NCBI RefSeq assembly: GCF_000708595.2
Contig: NZ_JARP01000002.1
Coordinates: 372,001-436,000, forward strand
Direction: 5' to 3'
Origin: Flavobacterium sp. KJJ
GTDB lineage: Bacteria > Bacteroidota > Bacteroidia > Flavobacteriales > Flavobacteriaceae
Length of the DNA stretch: 64,000 nt
Every line of letters begins with the position of its first letter. Position 1 is the first letter of the stretch. Of this stretch, positions 1 through 7,014 are shown in pieces. The notes below the pieces were generated by a model. That model made no database searches and was not told the origin of the DNA. It saw only the letters and a list, made by a program, of their open reading frames with translations. Made by a program: the position numbers and the translations under genes.

Positions 1-261
1 GAACCAGAAATAACGCCAGAAATGCGCCAAGCTGCGTTTGATAATTATACAACAACAGACGATCACGGAATGCATATTATTGGTCTAGCCAAAGATCAAA
101 CCGGAAGAGAATATTACATCGTAAAAAATTCTTGGGGAGAAACAAACGACTACAAAGGTTTCTTGTTTGTAACTAAAAATTTCGTAAAATATAAAACTAC
201 TGCTTTGTTAGTAAATAAAGGAGGAATTCCAACTGAGATTGCTAAGAAGTTAGGGGTTTAA
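1..261 (+). CDS. C1-family peptidase (bleomycin hydrolase/aminopeptidase C type), C-terminal fragment
   Basis: The window opens inside this gene; the frame is open from base 1, so the N-terminus lies outside. The visible 86 residues hold two of the three catalytic landmarks of papain-fold peptidases. One is the His in DDHGMHIIG. The other is the Asn in YIVKNSWGE, where the Asn-Ser-Trp-Gly context is characteristic. The C-terminal tail ending KKLGV resembles the bleomycin hydrolase/PepC branch, whose C-terminus lies in the active-site cleft. The catalytic Cys cannot be seen. Expected role: cytoplasmic or exported aminopeptidase; the missing N-terminus would decide which. A strong hairpin terminator follows 32 bp after the stop. 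Confidence 0.85.
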   Translation, partial: EPEITPEMRQAAFDNYTTTDDHGMHIIGLAKDQTGREYYIVKNSWGETNDYKGFLFVTKNFVKYKTTALLVNKGGIPTEIAKKLGV

Positions 262-292
262 GAATTTATTCTAAACATTACTAGTTTTAAAA

Positions 293-328
293 AAAGCTTC
301 ACTAATAGTAGTGAAGCTTTTTTTTTAT
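293..328 (+). terminator. Rho-independent terminator after the C1 peptidase
   Basis: Perfect 12-bp stem (293-304 with 309-320), 4-nt loop ATAG, then a T run. It sits 32 bp past the stop codon. Confidence 0.9.
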
Positions 329-456
329 AATTTTTTTATTGAAATCGAAATGAAAATCACCACTTAAACGTGTTTATAAGTACTTCAAAGATGTTATAGT
401 GTTATAAATCAGAAAATTATGTAAATTTATATCACCAACCACAAAATCAGATCGAC

Positions 457-1158
457 ATGAAAACAAATGCAGTGCTTTTTGTAGCAATTGTATGTGTTTT
501 TCCTTTTTACTGTTTTGCACAGCATAATGTTTCTAATGCACCCATAATTGCGACAACAGGAAATACACATTCACCGTCCGAGAACAAATCAAATAATGAT
601 CTTGTTATAGTGGGATATTATGTAGAAGAAACGATAAATATGACTTTTGGGAAAAGGGTTACAAAATATGAGGTTTCAAAACTAGACATGGTCTATACAA
701 ATGACCTCGGGCCAAACAATACTAGAGTTGTAACGCCCATTTACAGAAAACCCAAAGTAAAAGCAGTCGAAGCCAGCCTCCAATCCAAAAAAATAGTCGA
801 TACGATGTCTGCTGCTATTCAGCCCGTAAAAGTTGAGGTAATAGTGCCTGCGCCGTATGTAAAGATAGATGTTGCTGATACGTACGGAAAAGTTTTAGAC
901 AAAGGTTATAAATCGGCAGAGATGCTCAAGAAAGTGGCAGATCGAGCTTATTTTGAAGGCGATCTGGCAACAGCAGCTAAATACTACGAAGAATTACTGG
1001 CTATGGATGTGCAATTAGACGATATGTATTATTATCGTTACGCACAGTCCCTAAAAGGAATCGACCAGACAGAAAAAGCAAACGAAGCCATGCTTTTATT
1101 TGAAAGTAAAAATATTGGGAATAATGTGGTGAGGCATAATAAAGTTGTGAGGAATTAA
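457..1158 (+). CDS. Exported TPR-containing protein of unknown function
   Basis: The 233-aa protein has a clear signal peptide (MKTNAVLFVAIVCVFPFYCFA, cleavage before QHN). About 120 low-complexity residues without recognisable motif follow. The C-terminus (about residues 150-225) reads as one to two tetratricopeptide repeats: KGYKSAEMLKKVADRAYFEG, then DLATAAKYYEELL. This tail closely resembles the TPR segments of Bacteroidota OmpA-family proteins of the PorE type, but the peptidoglycan-binding OmpA domain is absent. It could be a stand-alone periplasmic relative of such proteins. It is single-gene and ends in its own terminator. A near-consensus TAAATTTA box lies at 422-429. Function unknown. 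Confidence 0.8.
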   Translation: MKTNAVLFVAIVCVFPFYCFAQHNVSNAPIIATTGNTHSPSENKSNNDLVIVGYYVEETINMTFGKRVTKYEVSKLDMVYTNDLGPNNTRVVTPIYRKPKVKAVEASLQSKKIVDTMSAAIQPVKVEVIVPAPYVKIDVADTYGKVLDKGYKSAEMLKKVADRAYFEGDLATAAKYYEELLAMDVQLDDMYYYRYAQSLKGIDQTEKANEAMLLFESKNIGNNVVRHNKVVRN

Positions 1159-1176
1159 GCTTTGAGTATGGAACAA

Positions 1177-1213
1177 AAAAAAGACTATCATGAAAATGAT
1201 AGTCTTTTTTTTA
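1177..1213 (+). terminator. Rho-independent terminator after the TPR protein
   Basis: 14-bp perfect stem (1177-1190 with 1197-1210), 6-nt loop, T run. The A/T-rich flanks let it act in both directions, so it could also stop transcripts leaving the minus-strand tRNA pair. Confidence 0.85.
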
Positions 1214-1215
1214 AG

Positions 1216-1289
1216 CTCCCCCTCTTGGGCTCGAACCAAGGACCCTCTGATTAACAGTCAGATGCTCTAACCAACTGAGCTAAGGAGGA
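1216..1289 (-). tRNA. tRNA-Asn(GTT), copy 2 of the pair
   Basis: The complement folds as a standard 74-nt cloverleaf. The acceptor pairs TCCTCCT with AGGGGGA and has discriminator G. The anticodon arm is TCTGA-CTGTTAA-TCAGA with anticodon GTT. The T arm is CTTGG-TTCGAGC-CCAAG. CCA is not encoded and must be added after transcription. It is identical to the copy at 1328-1401 and probably cotranscribed with it across a 38-bp spacer. Confidence 0.97.
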
Positions 1290-1327
1290 ATCACCTTAAA
1301 GGTAAATATGTTTGCTAAAAAAAGTTG

Positions 1328-1401
1328 CTCCCCCTCTTGGGCTCGAACCAAGGACCCTCTGATTAACAGTCAGATGCTCTAACCAACTGAGCTAAGGAGG
1401 A
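1328..1401 (-). tRNA. tRNA-Asn(GTT), copy 1 of the pair
   Basis: 74-nt cloverleaf identical to the downstream copy, anticodon GTT, no encoded CCA. It is the promoter-proximal member of the pair: a TTG-N18-TATATTTG promoter lies 25 bp upstream on the minus strand. Confidence 0.97.
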
Positions 1402-1425
1402 AGTTGTTGCTCTTTTTAGCGAGTG

Positions 1426-1454
1426 CAAATATAGTTGATTTTTTAATTTCCCAA
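1426..1454 (-). promoter_or_regulatory. Bacteroidota-type promoter for the tRNA-Asn pair
   Basis: On the minus strand, TTG (1452-1454), 18 bp, TATATTTG (1426-1433). This matches the -33/-7 consensus TTG-N17..23-TAnnTTTG. Predicted start is about 18 nt before the first tRNA. It lies downstream of the rseP stop, so the tRNAs need not depend on rseP transcription. Confidence 0.8.
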
Positions 1455-1487
1455 AAATATTTTAACTCTTTTTAAAAAATATTTTTT

Positions 1488-2828
1488 CTACTTGACAATC
1501 GCCTTATAAATATCGTTTCCGTTGGCGAACAAAAGCAGTGCGATAAGTAGAACGAAACCAACCATTTGGGCGTTTTCAAGGAATTTATCACTCGGTTTTT
1601 TACCGCTGATAATTTCGTATAATAAAAACATCACATGGCCTCCGTCTAGTGCCGGAATTGGCAATAAATTCATAACTCCAAGCATAATTGACAATAAAGC
1701 TGTGATCGACCAGAACGTTTCCCAGCTCCAAGAACTCGGGAAAATGTTAAAAATCGCTGCAAATCCACCCACTTGCTTGTATGCTTTTGTTTCTGGATTA
1801 AAAATCATTTTCAATTGTTTTCCGTAACCAATCAATTGATTTTTTCCTTTTTCAAGTCCAACCTGAATCGATTCTGCAAAACTATATTCTTTAGTACTGA
1901 TTTTGTAGTAACCCAATTTTTCTAAAGATTTAATATCTAAGCCTCCAGGAGCAACCCCAAGTTTTCCTTCTTTAGAAACTTTTACCGTAATTGTAGTTTG
2001 TTTTAAATCACGCAAAACTACTGCAGCAATCGTTTTGCCTTTATTAGCACTTAAAATTGCTTTCACCTGATCAAAGTATTTAGCTTGCTGACCGTTTAGT
2101 GTCACAAACAAATCTTTTGCTTTTAATGACTTATTCTGAGAGTCCTCAGAAACCGCTCCAACAACAAAAGGTATTCTTGGTGTAATCAATAAGCCTTTCT
2201 CGTATTTTGACATCTGATCAACAAAATCCGTAGGGAATTTAACGGTCTGCTGTTGTCCGTTTCTTTCGATCAAAATTTCTTTTGCCATGACCACTTTCAT
2301 GTTCGTGTCATCATCAAAATTTTCAATTTTCTTGCCGTCGATCGAAATTATTTTATCACCTGTATGAATCCCTGCTTTTTCAAGTGCTGGATTTGTTACA
2401 TACACGCCATCTTTCAAATCGCCATTTGCTACATAAGTTTCGCCATAAGCAAACGCCATTCCGATATAAATAATAAACGCCAAAATAAAGTTTACAGTAA
2501 CACCGCCCAACATAATAATAAGACGCTGCCAAGCTGGCTTAGAACGAAATTCCCAAGGCTGAGGCGGAAGCGCCATTTGCTCCTTGTCCATACTTTCATC
2601 GATCATTCCAGAAATTTTCACATAACCTCCTAATGGAAGCCATCCAATTCCGTATTCTGTTTCACCGATTTTCTTTTTTAATAGAGAATATTTAACATCA
2701 AAAAACAAGTAAAATTTTTCGACTCTGGTTTTAAATAATTTAGCAGGAATAAAATGTCCTAATTCGTGAAGAATAATAAGTAAAGATAAACTCAATAGAA
2801 ATTGAGAGAGTTTGATAACTATATCCAT
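1488..2828 (-). CDS. rseP: RIP metalloprotease (site-2 protease)
   Basis: 446 aa, usual length for RseP. This is an inner-membrane zinc protease that cuts anti-sigma factors and other membrane proteins within the bilayer. Seen: the zinc-binding HELGH at residues 21-25 in the first membrane helix, a second membrane segment at about 105-130, one to two PDZ-like regions between about 130 and 310, and the third ligand motif LDGGH at 394-398 in NLLPIPALDGGH, followed by a last membrane helix. The ATG at 2828 places HELGH at the normal distance from the N-terminus. It is monocistronic by context, with a -7 box at 2857-2864. Dxr, which often neighbours rseP elsewhere, is not present here. Confidence 0.95.
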   Translation of the reverse strand: MDIVIKLSQFLLSLSLLIILHELGHFIPAKLFKTRVEKFYLFFDVKYSLLKKKIGETEYGIGWLPLGGYVKISGMIDESMDKEQMALPPQPWEFRSKPAWQRLIIMLGGVTVNFILAFIIYIGMAFAYGETYVANGDLKDGVYVTNPALEKAGIHTGDKIISIDGKKIENFDDDTNMKVVMAKEILIERNGQQQTVKFPTDFVDQMSKYEKGLLITPRIPFVVGAVSEDSQNKSLKAKDLFVTLNGQQAKYFDQVKAILSANKGKTIAAVVLRDLKQTTITVKVSKEGKLGVAPGGLDIKSLEKLGYYKISTKEYSFAESIQVGLEKGKNQLIGYGKQLKMIFNPETKAYKQVGGFAAIFNIFPSSWSWETFWSITALLSIMLGVMNLLPIPALDGGHVMFLLYEIISGKKPSDKFLENAQMVGFVLLIALLLFANGNDIYKAIVK

Positions 2829-2856
2829 TTTGTATTTTTAATTCGTATTTAACGCA

Positions 2857-2864
2857 CAAAAGTA
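2857..2864 (-). promoter_or_regulatory. -7 box upstream of rseP
   Basis: TACTTTTG on the minus strand matches TAnnTTTG, 28 bp before the rseP ATG. No good TTG lies at the normal -33 spacing. Confidence 0.55.
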
Positions 2865-3027
2865 ACGTTTCTATTTTAATTTGATAGTGCAATATAAGAC
2901 ATAAGGTTTTAAATGTTTGTTAATTAATAAAAATTAGATTTTTACTTTTAACAAGATGGTTTAACTTTACTTTCTTAAAGGCAATCCTATTCATTGGTAG
3001 CCTAAAACCATTAAAAGTTACATATTT

Positions 3028-4098
3028 ATGGCTTCGATATTATTTTCTCCACTTTCCATTAAAAAAATCACTTTAAAAAATAGAATCGTAATTTCTCCAA
3101 TGTGTCAATATTCTGCAGTTGACGGATTTGCAAACGATTGGCATTTGGTTCATTTAGGCAGTCGTGCGAGCGGAGGTGTTGGCTTGATTATTCAGGAAGC
3201 AACAGCCGTTTCTCCCGAAGCCCGAATTTCGCCAGCTGATTTAGGAATCTGGAAAGACGAACACGTTCAAAAATTAAAAACGATCAACGAATTTATCGTT
3301 TCGCAAAATTCAATTCCCGGAATTCAGTTGGCGCATGCCGGCAGAAAAGCAAGTGTTTCAGTTCCGTGGGAAGGAAATAAAAAATTGGATTTCGCTCAAG
3401 GCGGATGGCAGACGGTTTCTTCAAGCGCGATTCCATATCATGAAGGTGAACCATTTCTTCCAACAGCTTTGGATAAAAACGGAATTCAAAAAGTAATTGC
3501 AGATTTTAAAGCAGCCACAAAAAGAGCGCTCGAAGCAGGTTTTCAGGTTGTAGAAATTCACGGCGCACACGGTTATTTACTGCACCAATTTTTATCGCCT
3601 CTAACAAACGAAAGAACTGATGAATACGGAGGAAGTTTTGAAAACCGAATCCGATTTACATTAGAAATTGTAGGCGCTGTTCAATCAGAATGGCCATCGG
3701 ATTTGCCTTTATTTGTTCGAATCTCAGCTACAGATTGGGCAGAGGGCGGATGGAATCCGGAAGAATCGGTAAAACTTGCCGCAATTTTAAAAGAAAAAGG
3801 AGTAGATTTAATTGATGTTTCGTCTGGCGGATTGGTTTCGCATCAAAAAATTACACTTGGTCCGGGTTATCAAGTTCCTTTTGCAGAAAAAGTAAAAAAA
3901 GAAGCCAATATTTCAACCGGGGCAGTGGGTTTAATTACTGAAGCCAAACAAGCCGAAGAAATTTTAAATAATGGTCAAGCCGATTTGATTCTGTTTGCGA
4001 GAGAATCACTGAGAAATCCGAATTTACCTTTAGATTTTGCCAAAGAATTAGATAGCGATATTCAGTGGCCAAAACAATACGAGAGAGCTAAAATCTAA
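3028..4098 (+). CDS. namA: Old Yellow Enzyme family NADPH:flavin oxidoreductase (YqjM/NamA class)
   Basis: The 356-aa protein is an FMN-dependent ene-reductase of the OYE family, thermophilic-like (YqjM) class. Seen: Cys26 and Tyr28 in SPMCQYS, the positions that contact flavin and substrate in YqjM; HAGRKAS at 103-109; the substrate-binding His pair H178/H181 in EIHGAHGYLLHQF; and NERTDEYGG after it. These enzymes reduce activated C=C bonds of enals, enones and nitro compounds in the cytosol; the natural substrate is usually unknown. The ATG at 3028 gives the usual class N-terminus. It is preceded by a weak TAACTTTA box (2962-2969) and appears to be transcribed alone. Confidence 0.93.
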   Translation: MASILFSPLSIKKITLKNRIVISPMCQYSAVDGFANDWHLVHLGSRASGGVGLIIQEATAVSPEARISPADLGIWKDEHVQKLKTINEFIVSQNSIPGIQLAHAGRKASVSVPWEGNKKLDFAQGGWQTVSSSAIPYHEGEPFLPTALDKNGIQKVIADFKAATKRALEAGFQVVEIHGAHGYLLHQFLSPLTNERTDEYGGSFENRIRFTLEIVGAVQSEWPSDLPLFVRISATDWAEGGWNPEESVKLAAILKEKGVDLIDVSSGGLVSHQKITLGPGYQVPFAEKVKKEANISTGAVGLITEAKQAEEILNNGQADLILFARESLRNPNLPLDFAKELDSDIQWPKQYERAKI

Positions 4099-4107
4099 AT
4101 TTTATTA

Positions 4108-4247
4108 GTCACAGATTAAAGTGATTTCTTTTTAATGTTTTTCGCCACTAATTACACGAATTTATTTAAGTTTTTGAACTTTATAATGAATGTAACTAAG
4201 TGAAAGTCATAGCAACAAAAAAATCCTTATAGTCATAATAATCTGTG
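4108..4247. repeat. Imperfect palindromic intergenic element (CACAGATTA arms)
   Basis: CACAGATTA (4108-4116) is the exact reverse complement of TAATCTGTG (4239-4247). Between them lie degraded pieces (GCCACTAATTACACGAATT) that resemble the GCCACGAATT family seen at 52892 and 56262. It fills the gap between namA and the oxidoreductase gene. Confidence 0.55.
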
Positions 4248-4267
4248 TCAAGAAAAAAATATAAACC

Positions 4268-5308
4268 ATGCAAAAAATAAAAACAGCACTATTATCATAC
4301 GGCATGTCTGGGAAAGTTTTTCATGCGCCCTTTTTAGATATTCATCCGGGATTTGAATTATTAGGTTCTTGGGAAAGAAGCAAAAAACTAATTCAGGAAG
4401 ATTATCCCTATGTAAAAAGTTATCCTTCAATCGATGATTTACTAGTAGATGAGGTTGATTTGGTAATCGTAAATACACCTGTAGGAACGCATTATGAATA
4501 TGCTAAAAAAGTGCTTTTGGCCGGAAAACACGCCGTAGTCGAAAAGGCATTTACAACAACTGTGGCTGAAGCTGAGGAACTAGCTAAAATTGCGAAAGAA
4601 AAAGGATTGAAATTAGCGGTTTTCCAAAACAGAAGATGGGACAGCGATTTTAAGACTATTCAAAAAATAATTAAAGAAGGAACTTTAGGAGATTTGGTCG
4701 AAGCAGAATTTCATTTTGACAGATACAATCCGTTATTGAGCCCGAAAGCACATAAAGAAACCATAAACGACGGCGCCGGAATACTGAAAGATTTAGGTCC
4801 GCATTTAATTGATCAGGCGGTTTGCTTATTTGGTTCGCCAAAAGGAGTTTTTGGAGATATTCGCTATACAAGAGAACATTCTTTGGTCGACGATTGGATC
4901 GATTTGTTATTGATTTATGATGATTTTAGAGTACGCTTAAAAGCCAGTTTTTTTGTGAAAGAAGCAAATTCTGCCTATACCATTCATGGTAAAAAAGGCT
5001 CTTTCTTAAAACCTCGCGGTGACGTTCAGGAAGATGATCTAAAAGTAGGTAAAAAACCAAATTTAGAAACTTGGGGAACAGAATCTGAAGATTTGCAAGG
5101 ACTTTTGAATACTGAAATTGACGGAAAACAAATTCGTGAAAAAGTACTAACGCTTCAAGGAAATTATTTTTCGTTTTTTGATGGGGTTTACGACGCAATC
5201 GCAAACGACAAAACAGAACCGGTTACGGCACAAGATGGCATAAAAGTAATGCAGATTATTGAAGCTGCAATTGCGAGCAATGCACAGCAAAAGGTGATTA
5301 ATTTATAA
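4268..5308 (+). CDS. Gfo/Idh/MocA family oxidoreductase
   Basis: 346 aa. This is an NAD(P)-dependent sugar or polyol dehydrogenase-type protein. The N-terminal Rossmann region begins LLSYGMSGKVFHAPFL, the variant dinucleotide loop (GxSGxxFHAPF) typical of the YdgJ/IolW-like branch. EKAFTTTVAEAEEL (about 90-105) stands where the family has its EKP motif, and GAGILKDLGPHLIDQ (about 165-180) carries the region that supplies catalytic residues. Substrate cannot be read from sequence; scyllo-inositol or a related polyol is the nearest guess from the subgroup. It follows namA in the same direction across a 169-bp gap with a palindrome, so cotranscription is doubtful. A terminator follows. Confidence 0.88.
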   Translation: MQKIKTALLSYGMSGKVFHAPFLDIHPGFELLGSWERSKKLIQEDYPYVKSYPSIDDLLVDEVDLVIVNTPVGTHYEYAKKVLLAGKHAVVEKAFTTTVAEAEELAKIAKEKGLKLAVFQNRRWDSDFKTIQKIIKEGTLGDLVEAEFHFDRYNPLLSPKAHKETINDGAGILKDLGPHLIDQAVCLFGSPKGVFGDIRYTREHSLVDDWIDLLLIYDDFRVRLKASFFVKEANSAYTIHGKKGSFLKPRGDVQEDDLKVGKKPNLETWGTESEDLQGLLNTEIDGKQIREKVLTLQGNYFSFFDGVYDAIANDKTEPVTAQDGIKVMQIIEAAIASNAQQKVINL

Positions 5309-5377
5309 ATAAAATTGGCCTACTGATTTAGGAGTTAAACAGATTTTTAGAGATTTTTATCTTTTAAATTGAAAAGT

Positions 5378-5407
5378 AAAGACGCATCAATAGTGCGTCT
5401 TTTTTTA
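5378..5407 (+). terminator. Rho-independent terminator
   Basis: AAAGACGCA (5378-5386) pairs with TGCGTCTTT (5394-5402), 7-nt loop, then T-rich tail, 69 bp after the oxidoreductase stop. Confidence 0.85.
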
Positions 5408-5568
5408 TGCGAACATATAGAAAAACTTTGTCCCTTTGCCCCTCAGAACCTTAGTTTCTTAAAGAATTTATAAACATATAACGTTATAAATTCAGGATCT
5501 GAAAGCTATCCATAGGTCATAAAGCAAGATTTTAGTACTTTTATAGTATCAACCTAAAATGCAATATT

Positions 5569-6789
5569 TTGATCGATTTTAATCCATTATCACTTTTTCA
5601 GACCAAAGGTAAAATCAAGAAAGTCTATAGAGAGGCAAAAGCTTCTTATCTAAACCGAATTCGTTTTGCCGTGGGAATGTTTTATTTCGGAATGGGATTA
5701 AGTTTTGCGACATGGGCAAGCCGAATTCCAGATATTAAAACTGCCTTGCATTTAACCGAAGGCGATTTAGGTTCTATACTTTTTGCACTTCCAATGGGGC
5801 AATTGGTAATTATGCCTTTTTCAGGAAAAATGGTAACTAAATTTGGGAGCCACCGTATTTTGATTTTCTCCTTAATAATGTATGTTTTGTGTTTGGCTAA
5901 TTTAGGTTTGGCAACAACGGCCTTGCAATTATCTTTAGGCTTGTTTTTGTTTGGATTATTTGGAAATCTTGCCAACATCGCAGTAAATACTCAAGGTGTT
6001 TATACCGAAGTGCTTTTTAGAAAAACGATCATGTCATCATTTCACGGTATGTGGAGTTTTGCTGGTTTTACTGGAGCTTTAGTCGGATTAGGAATGCTGG
6101 CTTTGAATCTTTCACCATTACATCATTTTTTAATTGTTGGTGTCGTAGTCGTACTGATGGTGGTTTTTAATTTTAAATTTTTGGTCAAAGCCAAAGAAAA
6201 ACTCCAGCATAAAAATAGCGAGAAGAAAAAATTATTCACAAAACCAGATACAGCTTTAATTTGGCTTGGCGTAATAGGTTTTTGCAGTATGGCCAGCGAG
6301 GGTGTGATGTTTGACTGGAGCGGAGTTTATTTTAAAGATATTGTGCAAGCGCCAGGACCATTGGTAGTTTTAGGATATACTTCATTTATGATTATGATGG
6401 CCAGCGGGCGCTTTTTAGGCGACGGCCTGATCAATAAATTCGGCCGTGAACGCGTCATGCAGATTAGCGGTGTTATGATTTCTGCCGGACTTTTTACAGC
6501 AGTTTTTCTTCCCTACATCATTCCGTGTACAATTGCTTTTATGGCTGTTGGTTTAGGAGTTGCTACAATTGTTCCAACGGTTTACAGTATGGCAGGTAAA
6601 AATCCAACAGTGCCGCCTGGAGAAGCCTTAACGATTGTTTCGAGTGTAAGTTTTCTTGGTTTTTTAATGGGACCTCCTGTAATTGGGCACATAGCACAAA
6701 ATTTTGGACTTCAATTTTCTTTTGCTTTTATCGGAATATTTGGTGTTCTGATCGCTTTTATGGTATCTAAAATTAGAACTGCTTCTTAA
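5569..6789 (+). CDS. MFS transporter (YbjJ-like)
   Basis: 406 aa with about 12 hydrophobic segments, so an inner-membrane major facilitator. The first membrane segment contains GMGLSFATWASRIPDIK and the next loop LTEGDLGSILFALPMGQ. The central SSFHGMWSFAGFTGALVG is typical of the YbjJ-like subgroup. Substrate unknown. The start is uncertain: no ATG lies upstream in frame before the stop at 5533, so TTG 5569 is used. An in-frame ATG at 5677 would cut into the first helix. An ATG at 5559 is out of frame and stops after seven codons. Confidence 0.85.
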   Translation: MIDFNPLSLFQTKGKIKKVYREAKASYLNRIRFAVGMFYFGMGLSFATWASRIPDIKTALHLTEGDLGSILFALPMGQLVIMPFSGKMVTKFGSHRILIFSLIMYVLCLANLGLATTALQLSLGLFLFGLFGNLANIAVNTQGVYTEVLFRKTIMSSFHGMWSFAGFTGALVGLGMLALNLSPLHHFLIVGVVVVLMVVFNFKFLVKAKEKLQHKNSEKKKLFTKPDTALIWLGVIGFCSMASEGVMFDWSGVYFKDIVQAPGPLVVLGYTSFMIMMASGRFLGDGLINKFGRERVMQISGVMISAGLFTAVFLPYIIPCTIAFMAVGLGVATIVPTVYSMAGKNPTVPPGEALTIVSSVSFLGFLMGPPVIGHIAQNFGLQFSFAFIGIFGVLIAFMVSKIRTAS

Positions 6790-6870
6790 ATTTTTTATAC
6801 TTAAAAAAACAAAAAATCCACAAATCTATTAAATTAATTTCAAATTTCAATCAAAACATTAGTAGGAAAT

Positions 6871-6903
6871 TTTGTATTTTTTTAAATATTTCTTGTACAT
6901 TTG
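6871..6903 (+). promoter_or_regulatory. Promoter of the TonB receptor operon
   Basis: TTTG (6871-6874), 21 bp, TACATTTG (6896-6903): an excellent Bacteroidota -33/-7 promoter, leaving a leader of about 105 nt before the ATG at 7015. Confidence 0.8.
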
Positions 6904-7014
6904 AATTTCAATTCAGAGCTAAAACCTGAATTCGATTTTTTTCCAAAAACCAATTTTATCTTTTGAATAGGATTAATATCCAAAATCTATTTTCAAAGTA
7001 AATTGGGATTTTTC

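Noticed and set aside
7003..7014. TTG start four codons upstream of the TonB receptor ATG
   Set aside because: The added residues MGFF contribute nothing; the ATG at 7015 begins a normal signal peptide.
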